Shown: positions 29,101-38,537 of the stretch, one piece after another
Layout of the letters: each line of letters starts with the position of its first letter
How positions within the stretch are numbered: the first letter of the stretch is position 1
Origin: Gloeobacter violaceus PCC 7421
GTDB taxonomy: Bacteria; Cyanobacteriota; Cyanobacteriia; Gloeobacterales; Gloeobacteraceae
Direction of reading: 5' to 3'
Assembly (NCBI RefSeq): GCF_000011385.1
Contig: NC_005125.1
Location: forward strand, 868,001 to 932,000
DNA: 64,000 nt
Program-made: the position numbers and the translations under genes
The notes under the pieces: model-generated
Told to the model about the DNA's origin: nothing
The model's database searches: none
The model's input: the letters and a program-made list of their open reading frames with translations, nothing else

Positions 29101-29508
29101 CTACGAGCGCCAGTTCTCCAGACGAAGGCCGCCGACCCGCTCGAATTCAGTGGTGTTCGAGGTGACGAAAATCAGACCGCGGCATACCGCGCAACCAGCC
29201 AGGAGCACATCGTATGCCCCAATGGGTCTGCCTTGTTTTGTCAGGCCGGCGCGGATTGCGCCGGCCGCACGAGCGTCCTCAAGACTCAAGGGCAGTATCT
29301 GAACGCTGTCCACAAATGCGGCCAACACAGGAGCCACCTTCTCAGCCCGTTTCGGATTGAACTGAAGCCCGCATTCGATTTCCATCACCGTGATGCTGGA
29401 AATGGAAACCAGCGTCGGCGCCGTGGACTTGATCCGGGCGATCACGCCGGGCTGCGCTTTTGCAAAGTCGCTAACAGTGCAGGTGTCGAGTAAATACACA
29501 AATGTCAC
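29101..29508 (-). CDS. VapC-like PIN-domain RNase toxin
   Basis: This 135-residue PIN protein has the acidic active-site residues in order: LLDTCTVSDF near residue 8, VMEIECGL near 42 and IGAYDVLLAG near 97, then VTSNTTEFERV. VapC toxins cut RNA, often tRNA, when freed from their antitoxin. Its start overlaps the antitoxin stop by 4 bases. Confidence 0.9.
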   Translation of the reverse strand: MTFVYLLDTCTVSDFAKAQPGVIARIKSTAPTLVSISSITVMEIECGLQFNPKRAEKVAPVLAAFVDSVQILPLSLEDARAAGAIRAGLTKQGRPIGAYDVLLAGCAVCRGLIFVTSNTTEFERVGGLRLENWRS

Positions 29509-29741
29509 GCCAGCGGATCCTGTCTCGGTGGCAAAAGCTCGTCTCGATAGCTCTCGAACGTCGGCAGATCTTCGACACCCTTAAATTCCATGACTATGTC
29601 CGGCCAACGCGGTTGATCTCTTGTCGCAAGCCACTCGCGCAAGGCCTGACGGATGAGCGCGTTGCGGGTGAGCCCCGTCTGGCCGGCTACACGCTTGAGT
29701 TGTTCGCCTGTCTGATCGTCAACGTAAATATTGAAGTGCAC
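29505..29741 (-). CDS. Ribbon-helix-helix antitoxin (VapB-like)
   Basis: This small protein has a CopG-like ribbon-helix-helix (VHFNIYVDDQTGEQLKRVAGQ, then GLTRNALIRQALREWLA) and a C-terminal toxin-binding tail. It overlaps the PIN toxin gene by 4 bases, the usual arrangement. I prefer the GTG at 29741, directly before the DNA-binding strand; an ATG at 29804 would add about 21 residues. Confidence 0.85.
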   Translation of the reverse strand: MHFNIYVDDQTGEQLKRVAGQTGLTRNALIRQALREWLATRDQPRWPDIVMEFKGVEDLPTFESYRDELLPPRQDPLA

Positions 29742-29844
29742 GACACCCTCGGATATTTTTATCACATATTGATATGTTATACGTGCCCGGAGCACAAACA
29801 CCATGGGCAGCCACGCCCGCGCGGATCGCCGATAATAGCGGATT

Positions 29845-31437
29845 ATGAAAGCTTACGATGCGATCGTGATCGGCAGCGGCGCGGCGGGACTGTATACGGC
29901 CCTGAAGCTGCCGCGCGAGTGGCGTATCGCCCTACTCACCAAAGAAAATTTGACCCTTTCTTCGAGCCAATGGGCCCAGGGGGGGATCGCTGCGGTAGTC
30001 GAGCCGGATGACTCCTTTCGGCTCCATTACGAGGACACCCTGGCGGCTGGGGCAGGCTTGTGCGAGCCGGAGGCGGTGCGGGTGCTGGTGGAGGAAGCGC
30101 CCGAGCGCATTCGCGAACTGATCGCACTGGGGGTCGAGTTCGATCGCTACCAGGGGCGGCTCGCAGTCACCCTCGAAGCGGCCCACTCCCGCAGGCGCAT
30201 CTTGCACGCCGCCGACGCCACCGGCCGCGAACTGGTGCGCGCCCTGGTCGAGGAGGTGCGCGACCTTGGCAACATCCGCGTCGTCGAGGAGGCCCTTGCC
30301 ATCGACCTGGCCCTCGACGGCGGGCGCTGTCGCGGGGTGCTGGTGGACGCGCTCGGGGTGCGCGAATGGTACATGTCGCCGGTGACAGTGCTTGCCACCG
30401 GCGGGGCCGGGCAGGTGTTCGCCTACACCACCAACCCCGCAGTCGCTACAGGCGACGGGATCGCCATGGCGGCCCGGGCGGGGGTGGCGCTGCGGGATCT
30501 CGAATTCGTCCAGTTTCATCCGACGGCGCTTGCCATCGACGGGGCGCCGCGCTTTTTGATCTCAGAAGCGGTGCGCGGCGAAGGGGGACAACTGGTCAAC
30601 CTGGCCGGCGAGCGCTTCATGGGCCGCTACCACCCTCAGGGGGAACTGGCTCCGCGCGACGTGGTCGCCCGGGCCATCTTCGATCAGATGCAATCGAGCG
30701 GCGCCACCCACGTGCTTATCGACCTGCGGCCCATCGGCGAAGCGACGATTGAGCAGCGCTTTCCCAACATCGCCCACGTCTGCCGCAAGTTCGGCGTCGA
30801 TGTCTTCAGTGAAGCGGTCCCCGTCGCCCCCGCCGCCCACTACTGGATGGGCGGCGTTCTCACCGATCTCGATGGCCGCACAAGCTTGCCGGGGCTGTTT
30901 GCCGTGGGTGAAGTCGCTTCCACCGGCGTGCACGGCGCCAATCGCCTCGCGAGCAATTCGCTGCTGGAATGTCTGGTTTTTGCCCACCGCATCGCCGAGG
31001 CCGTGCGCAGTAGCGGCATCAGCCGTACCGCCGCAGGCATCATTCACTTTCCGCCCGCCGCCGCCCAGAGCCCGGTCAACTTTGAACTGGTTCAACGCAT
31101 CCGCAACGAAATGCCGTGGTTGGTTTGGCGCACCTGCGGGATCATCCGCGAGGCAGACGGCCTCAGGCGCGGCTTGGAGCAGTTGCAAATGTGGAAACAG
31201 CAACTGAGCGGCGTCGATGCCACCACCGAGCGAGCCACCCTGGAGGTGCGCAATCTGGTGATTGCTGCGGAACTGTTGCTCAAAAGCGCCCTCTTGCGCA
31301 CCGAGTCGCGGGGGGGGCACTACCGCAGCGACCACCCGGCCCCGGATCCCGCCTGGCAGGTACACACTGAGATTGCCGAGGGCCGCTTGTTTCAAACCCC
31401 GCTCGCGGTCGCTAAAATAAGACCAACTTCAGGCTAG
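29845..31437 (+). CDS. nadB: L-aspartate oxidase
   Basis: NadB oxidises aspartate to iminoaspartate, the first step of de novo NAD synthesis. The 530-residue flavoprotein has the FAD motif [15 protein letters not shown] at the N-terminus, [13 protein letters not shown], the catalytic region FVQFHPTAL and [13 protein letters not shown], and the C-terminal [29 protein letters not shown]-type block. The last 100 residues are the helical domain of the family. coaD follows directly. Confidence 0.96.
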   Translation: MKAYDAIVIGSGAAGLYTALKLPREWRIALLTKENLTLSSSQWAQGGIAAVVEPDDSFRLHYEDTLAAGAGLCEPEAVRVLVEEAPERIRELIALGVEFDRYQGRLAVTLEAAHSRRRILHAADATGRELVRALVEEVRDLGNIRVVEEALAIDLALDGGRCRGVLVDALGVREWYMSPVTVLATGGAGQVFAYTTNPAVATGDGIAMAARAGVALRDLEFVQFHPTALAIDGAPRFLISEAVRGEGGQLVNLAGERFMGRYHPQGELAPRDVVARAIFDQMQSSGATHVLIDLRPIGEATIEQRFPNIAHVCRKFGVDVFSEAVPVAPAAHYWMGGVLTDLDGRTSLPGLFAVGEVASTGVHGANRLASNSLLECLVFAHRIAEAVRSSGISRTAAGIIHFPPAAAQSPVNFELVQRIRNEMPWLVWRTCGIIREADGLRRGLEQLQMWKQQLSGVDATTERATLEVRNLVIAAELLLKSALLRTESRGGHYRSDHPAPDPAWQVHTEIAEGRLFQTPLAVAKIRPTSG

Positions 31438-31441
31438 CCAC

Positions 31442-31927
31442 TTGATCGCACTGTATCCGGGGAGCTTTGATCCCCTGACCTACGGCCATCTGGATATTAT
31501 CGAGCGCGCCGCCCGTCTGTTCGACCGGGTGGTCGTCGCCGTACTGCGCAACCCGGCCAAGGTGCCGCTGTTTACCGTCGAGGAGCGCCTCAGCCAGATC
31601 CAAAAGGCCGTACGCCACCTCGACAATGTCGAAGTCGAAGCGTTCCATGGGCTCACGGTCACCGTCGCCCGCCGCCTTGATGCCCGGGTACTGCTGCGCG
31701 GGCTGCGGGCGGTCTCCGATTTTGAGGCCGAACTGCAAATGGCCCAGACCAACCGCACCCTGGCGACCGAAATCGAGACGCTGTTTTTGAGCACTTCGAC
31801 CGAGCACAGCTTCTTGAGCAGTTCGCTGGTCAAGAACATCGCCGCGGCCGGCGGCCCGGTGTCGCACATGGTGCCTGAGCACATTGAGAAAGAACTGCGG
31901 ACGCGGTTCGCCGGAGCGCCTCTATGA
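31442..31927 (+). CDS. coaD: Phosphopantetheine adenylyltransferase
   Basis: CoaD makes dephospho-CoA from phosphopantetheine and ATP. The 161-residue protein has the nucleotidyltransferase motif [16 protein letters not shown] (T/HxGH) and [18 protein letters not shown]. It uses a TTG start 4 bases after nadB, the only start that keeps the family N-terminus. It overlaps the next gene by 4 bases. Confidence 0.96.
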   Translation: MIALYPGSFDPLTYGHLDIIERAARLFDRVVVAVLRNPAKVPLFTVEERLSQIQKAVRHLDNVEVEAFHGLTVTVARRLDARVLLRGLRAVSDFEAELQMAQTNRTLATEIETLFLSTSTEHSFLSSSLVKNIAAAGGPVSHMVPEHIEKELRTRFAGAPL

Positions 31928-32397
31928 ACATCCAGAAGGAACTCGACCGCTTGGAGGACATGATTCTTTCCTCGCCGCGCATCCCCTTTACCGGCCGCAC
32001 CGTGATCGACGAGAATGCCATCCTCGACATCCTCGACCGCATCCGCATGAATTTACCCAAGGTGATCGAAGAAGCCGAGCGCGTCGTCGATCAAAGCGAA
32101 GCACTCGTCGCCCAGGCCCAACAGGAGGCCGAGCGCATCTTGACCCTGGCCGAACAACGCGCCGAGCGGGTGGTGGAAGAATCGGAACTGTTGCGGGTGG
32201 CCCGTTCGCGCGCCGAAGACCTCAAAGCTGCCGCCCAAAAAGAAGCCGACCAGATCCAGCAGACCGCCCTTCAGCAGGCCCAGGCGGTCCAAAGCGGCGC
32301 CGATCAATACGCCGAGCGCGTTTTAGGCAAACTCGAAGGCGACCTCGGCCAGCTGTTGCAAATTGTCAAAAACGGCCGCCAGAGCCTGCACGGCTAA
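31924..32397 (+). CDS. DivIVA-like coiled-coil protein
   Basis: This 157-residue protein is almost wholly helical. A short N-terminal segment ([27 protein letters not shown]) is followed by heptad-rich Glu/Gln/Ala sequence (residues 50-150). Cyanobacterial homologues are usually labelled DivIVA-domain or ATP-synthase-B-like, but no function is proven. It overlaps coaD by 4 bases, so they are co-translated. Confidence 0.75.
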   Translation: MNIQKELDRLEDMILSSPRIPFTGRTVIDENAILDILDRIRMNLPKVIEEAERVVDQSEALVAQAQQEAERILTLAEQRAERVVEESELLRVARSRAEDLKAAAQKEADQIQQTALQQAQAVQSGADQYAERVLGKLEGDLGQLLQIVKNGRQSLHG

Positions 32398-32907
32398 TCA
32401 CATCAACCAGCAGAGCAAGGCTTCGACGGCATAGAAAAGGGCGAGGGCAGCCAGGGTGCGCCGCAGCCGCCGCATCACCGGGGCTACCTGGTACTCAACC
32501 ACCAACCGGTCTTTTGCCAGATCCTCGGCGGGCTTGGTCCAGAAACTGCCGTCGTACCAACCGGTTTCTTCGTAGTGCACGCTCGCCGAGAGCAAGCGCG
32601 TATGCACATAGGACCAGCCCAGGTAGAGCCGCAGCAGCACCAGCCCCAGGATGATCCCAGCACCGCCCGCACCGCCCACCAGAAACTGCCATGGCATGCG
32701 CCCCGGCGGGAAACTCCAGGCGGCCACCGGCCCGCTCACAATCCAGGCCACTGACCAGACCGCCAGGATTGTGCCCAGGTAAACCCGCGGCTCGACGGTC
32801 GCCCAACGAAAAAAGTACGAACTGCGTAGCTGCTGATACTCGTTGAACGGGCGCTGTTCGGGAGGTATCGCTACGGTGGGAGTCCGGCGCTCCATGCCTG
32901 AGTACAA
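32398..32907 (-). CDS. CGLD27/DUF1230-family membrane protein
   Basis: This 169-residue protein matches the family conserved in the green lineage and cyanobacteria: IPPEQRPFNEYQQLRSSYFFRW at the N-terminus, two central membrane helices, then LYLGWSYVHTRLLSASVHYEETGWYDG. A further hydrophobic helix lies at the C-terminus. It is thought to act in photosynthetic or iron-related physiology, not proven. The start may be the ATG at 32895 (MERRTPT). Confidence 0.85.
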   Translation of the reverse strand: MYSGMERRTPTVAIPPEQRPFNEYQQLRSSYFFRWATVEPRVYLGTILAVWSVAWIVSGPVAAWSFPPGRMPWQFLVGGAGGAGIILGLVLLRLYLGWSYVHTRLLSASVHYEETGWYDGSFWTKPAEDLAKDRLVVEYQVAPVMRRLRRTLAALALFYAVEALLCWLM

Positions 32908-32958
32908 ACTCCTATCCTGGAGAGGGGCTCCTCTCCAGTCTATCGGTCACCACTACCT

Positions 32959-33957
32959 ATGTTGCATTTCTTAATGCCTCCCTGGCCCACGGCGATCGTG
33001 GGCACGGGTTACGCAGCCCGCCAGCGGGCCATCACCCTCTCGGGCGATCCGCGCATCAAGCTCGTCGGTTTTATCGGCCACAGCCCGGCTGCAAGCGAAA
33101 AGTTTATGGCCGAATTCGGCATCGGGACGGGTGACGAAACGCTGCTTGCCGGGGCGCACTTGGTCTTTGTCTGCACTGTCAACCGCGACCACGGCCTCTG
33201 GGTGCGCCGCGCCCTGGAGCAGGGTGCCCACGTCGTAGTCGAGTATCCGCTGGCGCTGGATGCTGCCGAGGGGGCGGCGCTGATCGCCCTGGCACGCGAG
33301 CGCCGCCTGCTGTTGCATGTCGAACATATCGAGCTGATGAGCGGCATCCACCAGGCATTGGCCGGGCAGATGGCGGCGGTGGGTCCGGTGCATCTGGCCC
33401 GCTACAGCAATGTGGTCGCCCGCCTGCCCGAGCCGGGGCGCTGGACCTTTTCGGTGGATCTGTTCGGTTTTCCGCTGGTGGGGGCACTCTCGCGCCTCAG
33501 CCGCCTGGTGGACCTGGTAGGGCCGGTCGCCTCGGTCTTCTGCCAGAACCGCTACTTCGATTTGACCCCCGACGGCTACTACCGCGGCTGTTCGTGCGTG
33601 GCGCAACTTCAATTTGAGTGCGGAGCGGTCGGACAGCTCGCCTACGCCAAAGGAGCGGGCTGCTACCAATCCGAGACCCGCCTCGAACTGGCAGGCAGCC
33701 GGGGGGCGGTCATCCACGACGGCGAAAAGCTGCTGGTGCTGGATGGCCAGGATACCCGCATCCTGGAGCCCGGCAGCCGCCGGGGGCTTTTCGAGCGTGA
33801 CACGCGCATGGTGCTCGATGTCCTCCAAGGCAGGGGCGAACTGTACACCACCCCCGAGCGCAGCCTGCACATTCTGGCGACAGCCGCCGCCTGCGAGCGC
33901 TCCGCCGCCCTCGGCCGCAGCGAAGCGGTGGAAGTTCCGGCACTCCCCATAGGATAG
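32959..33957 (+). CDS. bvdR: Biliverdin reductase
   Basis: This protein of 332 residues is a Gfo/Idh/MocA-fold oxidoreductase with the NAD(P) motif AIVGTGYAARQRA. The BvdR-specific blocks are VVEYPLAL, LLHVEHIELMSGIHQAL, ARYSNVV, FGFPLVGALSRLSRLVDL and GSRRGLFERDT, and their order and wording closely follow the Synechocystis enzyme as I remember it. BvdR reduces biliverdin to bilirubin and has been linked to phycobilisome formation. It lies 23 bases upstream of cysS on the same strand. Confidence 0.88.
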   Translation: MLHFLMPPWPTAIVGTGYAARQRAITLSGDPRIKLVGFIGHSPAASEKFMAEFGIGTGDETLLAGAHLVFVCTVNRDHGLWVRRALEQGAHVVVEYPLALDAAEGAALIALARERRLLLHVEHIELMSGIHQALAGQMAAVGPVHLARYSNVVARLPEPGRWTFSVDLFGFPLVGALSRLSRLVDLVGPVASVFCQNRYFDLTPDGYYRGCSCVAQLQFECGAVGQLAYAKGAGCYQSETRLELAGSRGAVIHDGEKLLVLDGQDTRILEPGSRRGLFERDTRMVLDVLQGRGELYTTPERSLHILATAAACERSAALGRSEAVEVPALPIG

Positions 33958-33980
33958 AAACAGCACGCCCAGGGTGGTCC

Positions 33981-35429
33981 ATGGCCTTGCAGATCTACAA
34001 CACGCTCACGCGCCGCAAAGAACCGTTCGTCCCCCTCGAAGCGGGCACAGTCAAAATGTACGTCTGCGGCGTCACCGTCTACGATTACTGTCACCTGGGC
34101 CACGGGCGCACCTACGTCGTCTGGGACACCGTTCGCCGCTACCTGATTTCGCGCGGCTACGCGGTCACGTATGTTCAGAATTTTACGGACGTCGACGACA
34201 AGATCCTGCGCCGCGCCCAGCAGGAAGGCACCACGATGGAGGCGGTTGCCGAAAAGTACATCGCCGCCTACTTCGAGGACATGGACAGACTCAACGTCCT
34301 GCGGGCGGACAGCTACCCGCGCGCCACCCAGACGATGCCCGAGATCGGCGCATTGATCGATCGGCTCACCTCGATCGGGTACGCCTATCCGGCGGCGGGG
34401 GATGTCTACTACAGCGTCCGGCGCTTTGCCGAGTACGGCAAGCTCTCGGGCAAGCGCCTGGCCGAACTGGAGGCGGGAGCAAGCGAGCGGCTGCAGGACG
34501 AAGAACTGGCGCGCAAGAAAGACCCGTTCGACTTCGCCCTCTGGAAAGGAGCCAAACCGGGAGAGCCCGCCTGGGATTCACCCTGGGGAGCGGGTCGGCC
34601 GGGCTGGCACATCGAGTGCTCGGCGATGGTGAGAAAAAGTCTGGGAGAAACCATCGACATCCACGCCGGGGGCGAGGATTTGCAATTTCCCCACCACGAA
34701 AACGAAATTGCCCAGTCGGAGGCCGTGACGGGTAAGCCGCTCGCGCGCTACTGGATGCACAACGCTTTTCTCAACGTCGTGAACTCCTCCGGGGCCGAGG
34801 AGAAGATGTCTAAGTCCCTGGGCAACTTCAAGACGCTGCGGGATCTGTTCGAAGTTTTCCCACCGATGGCCCTGCGGTTATTTTTGCTCAAGACCTCCTA
34901 CCGCAACCCGATCGCCTTTTCGGCCGAAGCTTTCAAGGGTTCCGAGCAAAACTGGCGAGAGCTGGAAGAGGTGCTGCAACTGGCGGGCTGGATTGCTGGG
35001 CAGGGCCGGCCTGCCACCGACGACATCGAGTCCGAACCCTGGGTGCGGCGCTTCAACGAGGCGATGGACGACGATTTTAATACTGCCGCCGCCCTCGCCG
35101 AGGTAATCGCCCTGGGTAAGCAACTGGCCGGCCGCTACCACGCCGCCATCCACGGCACGCCCCTCGCGGACCCGGCGCGATTTGCCCGGGAGTGGCGCAC
35201 ATTTGCTCTGCTGTGCGACATCCTGGGCCTGAAGGCCGCTGAGCCCGAGGCGCGCCAATCGGCCCTTCCCGAGGCTGAGATCGAAGCGCAAATCGCCCTG
35301 CGCCGTCAGGCCCGCGAAGAGCGCAACTGGGCGGAGGCCGACCGCATCCGCAAGCAACTACTGGATCAGGGCATCGTGCTTATCGACCACAAAGAAAAAC
35401 CGACCACCTGGCGCCACGCCGATCCGTGA
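33981..35429 (+). CDS. cysS: Cysteinyl-tRNA synthetase
   Basis: This 482-residue class I synthetase has the zinc cysteine and HIGH-like motif [18 protein letters not shown] near residue 29, [11 protein letters not shown], the HxxE zinc part [12 protein letters not shown] and the KMSKS loop [10 protein letters not shown] near 273. Length and domain order are those of the family. Confidence 0.97.
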   Translation: MALQIYNTLTRRKEPFVPLEAGTVKMYVCGVTVYDYCHLGHGRTYVVWDTVRRYLISRGYAVTYVQNFTDVDDKILRRAQQEGTTMEAVAEKYIAAYFEDMDRLNVLRADSYPRATQTMPEIGALIDRLTSIGYAYPAAGDVYYSVRRFAEYGKLSGKRLAELEAGASERLQDEELARKKDPFDFALWKGAKPGEPAWDSPWGAGRPGWHIECSAMVRKSLGETIDIHAGGEDLQFPHHENEIAQSEAVTGKPLARYWMHNAFLNVVNSSGAEEKMSKSLGNFKTLRDLFEVFPPMALRLFLLKTSYRNPIAFSAEAFKGSEQNWRELEEVLQLAGWIAGQGRPATDDIESEPWVRRFNEAMDDDFNTAAALAEVIALGKQLAGRYHAAIHGTPLADPARFAREWRTFALLCDILGLKAAEPEARQSALPEAEIEAQIALRRQAREERNWAEADRIRKQLLDQGIVLIDHKEKPTTWRHADP

Positions 35430-35433
35430 GCGT

Positions 35434-35763
35434 TCACGGCCTGAGGGTGAGAAGCCAGCTAATCAACAGCAACAGCGCAAACAGCAGCGGCACGCTCCAG
35501 AAGCGCTTACTCACGGGCGTCTGGTACATCGGCGGCGGCTCGGCCGGGGCGCGCTCGTCGCGGTAAAGCGTGCAGCGCCGCGCCTCCGGAAAATCGGGCA
35601 GATTGCAATCCTCCCGGTAGGTGCAGTGCCCGCAGAGCACTTCGCCTTTGGGGGCCACCGCGATGCGGATACCCGGACGGTCGCCCGCCAGAAAACCCAG
35701 CCGGCATTCGGGGCAATGCAGTTCCTTCTCGCTCAGCAAGGTGCCGCAGCGGGGGCAGCGCAT
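35434..35763 (-). CDS. Zinc-ribbon protein with C-terminal membrane anchor
   Basis: This 109-residue protein begins with a zinc ribbon (CPRC near residue 3 and CPEC near 17) and has a second cysteine set (CGHCTYREDC near 44, then a cysteine in RRCTLY). A single membrane helix lies near the C-terminus (FWSVPLLFALLLLISWLLTL). The tail-anchored layout suggests a membrane-associated assembly or binding factor. No named family was recognised. It lies 6 bases downstream of the DUF4346-like gene and is probably co-transcribed with it. Confidence 0.7.
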   Translation of the reverse strand: MRCPRCGTLLSEKELHCPECRLGFLAGDRPGIRIAVAPKGEVLCGHCTYREDCNLPDFPEARRCTLYRDERAPAEPPPMYQTPVSKRFWSVPLLFALLLLISWLLTLRP

Positions 35764-35769
35764 CGGTCT

Positions 35770-36192
35770 TCAGTCCTGCACGTACTCGGTACCGTGGATG
35801 AGGGCGTACTCGGCGCGTTGCAATTCGCGTCCCAGGTAGGCGGCGTGGTTGAACATGCCCACCGGCGGCGGGGCGTCCGATTCGAACAGCTTGACGCACA
35901 TCTCCTTGGCCGTGCGCGCTGTGTAAGTGGACAGCAGCGGCGTGCTCACCGGGCCGCGCGCCGGCAGCGGCTTACCGGTCTGGGGGTCAATCGCCAGACC
36001 GCGAGCGTCGACGGTGAGGCCGAAGTGCCGGGCGACAAGCAGACCCTCCTGACGGTCGACGGCGATTAAAAAATACCCGGCCGCGTCGAGATCGATATGG
36101 CGACTGGACAGATTGCGGTCCACCTCTTCGATGCGCGATTGCCAGGGGGAAATTTGCTGAACCATGAAGATCTGCTGAAGAATTGTTTCCAT
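35770..36192 (-). CDS. DUF4346-like protein
   Basis: This soluble protein of 140 residues carries DLDAAGYFLIAVDRQEGLLVARHF, IDPQTGKPLPARGP, YTARTAKEMCVKL and the closing HAAYLGRELQRAEYALIHGTEYVQD, a pattern I associate with DUF4346. Relatives occur throughout cyanobacteria and in some archaeal methyltransferase proteins. The function is unknown. I start at the ATG at 36192. The gene is divergent from rubA. Confidence 0.75.
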   Translation of the reverse strand: METILQQIFMVQQISPWQSRIEEVDRNLSSRHIDLDAAGYFLIAVDRQEGLLVARHFGLTVDARGLAIDPQTGKPLPARGPVSTPLLSTYTARTAKEMCVKLFESDAPPPVGMFNHAAYLGRELQRAEYALIHGTEYVQD

Positions 36193-36314
36193 CCTAAATA
36201 CGGCGATAGGGAGCGTCAAATCGTGGCACAAAGCGGAGGGAGGGGGTATCCTCTATAGTGAAGAGAAATTAAGTTTTTCTTCATATTTAGCCCGTCGCTT
36301 TGCTGCCAACCGCC

Positions 36315-36650
36315 ATGACGACCCAGATTACCGACCCAACGCAACTCGACCGCTACGAGTGCCGTACCTGCGGCTACATCTACGAGCCGACCAAGGGTGA
36401 CGCTACGGTACCGGCGGGCACACCCTTCGAGGAACTCGCCGCCGACTGGCGCTGTCCGATTTGCTCCTCGGCCACCAGCCGCTTCAAAAGCATCGGCCCG
36501 AAGGTGGGAACGGTGGCCGGGTTCGAGGAGAACGCCGGCTACGGCTGGGGTGTCAATGTCCTCAACGCCCAGACCAAGAACGTCTTGATCTTTGGCGCTT
36601 TGTTCTTGGGTTTTCTGTTTTTCATGAGCATCTATTTTTTGGGCAACTGA
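36315..36650 (+). CDS. rubA: Membrane-anchored rubredoxin RubA
   Basis: This protein of 111 residues has a rubredoxin domain with the two iron-binding cysteine pairs ([10 protein letters not shown] and CPICSS), a linker and a C-terminal membrane helix ([20 protein letters not shown]). RubA is needed for photosystem assembly in cyanobacteria and chloroplasts. The position directly before ycf48 and psbEFLJ is the usual one. The ATG at 36315 fits the family better than the one at 36300. Confidence 0.95.
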
Positions 36651-36651
36651 C

Positions 36652-37623
36652 ATGGGCAAATGGAGCGGGCTGGGGCTGGGGTTGCTGCTGCTGGTGCTCG
36701 CCGGTTGCGGGGCGCCTCCCCTCGAGCGCGATGAATGGAAAGTGATCCCGACGGGTCTTTCCGATAAGGCCGATTTGCTGGATATCGCTTTTGTCGACGA
36801 CAAGAACGGCTGGGCGGTAGGCAGCCGCTCGACGCTGCTGCGCACCGCCGACGGTGGTGAGAGCTGGACCGCCGTCCCCGTCAAGCTCGATTCGGATTCG
36901 CGCTTTTTGTCGGTGAGCTTCGACGGCAAAAACGGCTGGATAGGCGGCGAACCGAAGCGGCTGTTGCGCACCGTCAACGGTGGCGCAAGCTGGACGTCGA
37001 TCACCCTCGATCAGCGCCTGCCGGGTAGCCCCCTCAAAGTTTATGCCCTTGGTGCCGACACCGCCGAAGTCGTGCTCAATTCGGGCCTGGTGATCAAGAC
37101 CGTCAACGGCGGCAAGAACTGGCAGGTGGTTACCCCGGCCTCAGCGGGCGGCATCCGCAGCGCCGAGCGCGTCGCCGACGGTTCCTACTGGGTGGTCTCC
37201 ACTCGGGGCGGCTCCTATTTGCAATGGAAGCCCGGCGATCCGCAGTGGACCAACTACGAACGCACCAGTTCCCGGCGCATCCAGGCGATGGGCTTTAGCA
37301 GCGGCAAAGCCGGCTGGATGATCAACCAGGGCGGCGAGATGCAATTTACCGCCAACCAGGGCGAAACCTGGACGCCGGGCCGCTCGGTGATCCTCAACGG
37401 CCTCAGTCTGCTCGACGCCGACTACACCGCCGCCGACAAAAAAATCTGGGCGGCGGGCGGCGGCGGCACGCTCATCGTCAGCGCCGACGACGGCCAGAAC
37501 TGGAAGGCTGAGGAGGTTCCCGGCATCAAAGGCAGCCTGCTTAACGTCGAATTTATCGGCAACAAAGGCTTCGTGTTGGGCCAGAACGGCGTGTTGCTCA
37601 AATACCGGGGGGCCGCAGATTAA
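36652..37623 (+). CDS. ycf48: Photosystem II assembly factor Ycf48 (HCF136)
   Basis: This 323-residue seven-bladed propeller lipoprotein has a signal peptide ending in the lipobox LAGC (Cys near 19). Repeats such as [23 protein letters not shown] and the basic patch near [12 protein letters not shown] are typical. It binds early D1 and helps build the PSII reaction centre on the lumenal side. It begins 1 base after the rubA stop. Confidence 0.96.
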
Positions 37624-37627
37624 ATTC

Positions 37628-37656
37628 TTGTTGTCTCGTGTAATGTTCCGTATCAT
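37628..37656 (+). promoter_or_regulatory. Candidate sigma70-type promoter of psbEFLJ
   Basis: TTGTTG (37628-37633) and TATCAT (37651-37656) are 17 bases apart, about 40 bases before psbE. A GGGAGG ribosome binding site precedes the psbE ATG. It would allow psbEFLJ to be expressed apart from rubA-ycf48. Confidence 0.6.
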
Positions 37657-37697
37657 TGTGTAAAATTGCAGTCAAGAGTCCTGGGAGGCCTTATCTT

Positions 37698-37952
37698 ATG
37701 TCGAGCCGCAGCACTGGCGAGCGCCCTTTCACCGATATCATCACCAGTACGCGCTACTGGATCATTCACATTCCCGCTATAACCATTTTGTTTGCGAGTG
37801 GTTTTCTATTCGTTTACACGGGGCTCGCCTACGACGTGTTCGGCACTCCCCGCCCCGACGAATACTACAACTCCGACAACACCAAAAAGCCGCTGGTGAA
37901 CAAGCGCTTCGAGGCGAAGCAGCAGCTGGACGAAGCCACCAAGAACAAATAA
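37698..37952 (+). CDS. psbE: Cytochrome b559 alpha subunit
   Basis: This 84-residue PSII core subunit begins [21 protein letters not shown]. The heme-ligating histidine lies in [21 protein letters not shown], followed by the lumenal [10 protein letters not shown]. It pairs with PsbF to hold the b559 heme. The ATG at 37698 is supported by the ribosome binding site and family N-terminus. Confidence 0.98.
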   Translation: MSSRSTGERPFTDIITSTRYWIIHIPAITILFASGFLFVYTGLAYDVFGTPRPDEYYNSDNTKKPLVNKRFEAKQQLDEATKNK

Positions 37953-37971
37953 TTTTGCAGGAAGCACTGTC

Positions 37972-38127
37972 ATGACCACTTCTTCGAACCGTCCCACCCC
38001 CGGTGGCCCGACCCAGCCCGTCTCCTACCCGGTCTTCACCGTCCGCTGGCTGGCGGTCCACGCCCTGACCGTGCCCACGATCTTCTTCCTGGGCGCTCTG
38101 GCCGCGATGCAGTTTATCCAGCGCTAA
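37972..38127 (+). CDS. psbF: Cytochrome b559 beta subunit
   Basis: This 51-residue single-span protein has the histidine ligand in [15 protein letters not shown] and ends AAMQFIQR, as in all PsbF proteins. The N-terminal leader (about 16 residues rich in Pro, Thr and Gly) is longer than in many homologues. It follows psbE by 19 bases. Confidence 0.97.
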   Translation: MTTSSNRPTPGGPTQPVSYPVFTVRWLAVHALTVPTIFFLGALAAMQFIQR

Positions 38128-38142
38128 GACGGAGAAAATCTC

Positions 38143-38256
38143 GTGTCCAAAGATCCGAAAAATCCTGGCGTCGAGCTGAACCGCACTTCCCTGTACATGG
38201 GCCTGGTGCTGGTGCTCGTGATCATCTTGCTGTTCTCCAACTACTTCATCAACTAA
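38143..38256 (+). CDS. psbL: Photosystem II protein L
   Basis: This 37-residue single-span protein has the family pattern [20 protein letters not shown] and the end LLFSNYFIN. It stabilises the Q-A site and the PSII dimer. The start is GTG with a GGAG ribosome binding site 10 bases upstream. Confidence 0.97.
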
Positions 38257-38269
38257 TCGGAGCGCGACG

Positions 38270-38380
38270 ATGCCGCAAAGAATTCCCCTGTGGATGGTGG
38301 GTGTGATGGCCGGTCTGGGCGTGATTGCGATCCTGGGGCTGTTCTTCTACGGTTCCTACGCCGGTCTCGGCGCCGGTTAG
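38270..38380 (+). CDS. psbJ: Photosystem II protein J
   Basis: This 36-residue single-span protein has [20 protein letters not shown] and the closing [11 protein letters not shown]. It is the last gene of the psbEFLJ operon. PsbJ influences electron flow from Q-A and PSII assembly. Confidence 0.97.
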
Positions 38381-38454
38381 ATCCCGCGTTTCCCATCGAT
38401 TCGCGCAAGCGCGCAGTCTGTCGGCACCTGCCGCGGCTGGGCGTTTTCCCGTGT

Positions 38455-38473
38455 TTAACAGATTTCTAACATT
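38455..38473 (+). promoter_or_regulatory. Direct-repeat box upstream of the OmpR-type regulator
   Basis: TTAACAGATTTCTAACAT holds two TAACA half-sites 11 bases apart, the geometry of OmpR/PhoB-family binding sites. It lies 65 bases before the response regulator start. A copy matching in 17 of 18 bases lies upstream of the DUF305 gene (42546-42563), and a diverged copy lies upstream of the gene starting at 43807. Confidence 0.72.
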
Positions 38474-38537
38474 CTTTCGGTAGCCTGGGTCTCAAGGCAG
38501 AGCCTCCCCGCCTGTGCCGCCGTCTCCGGGTGTAACC

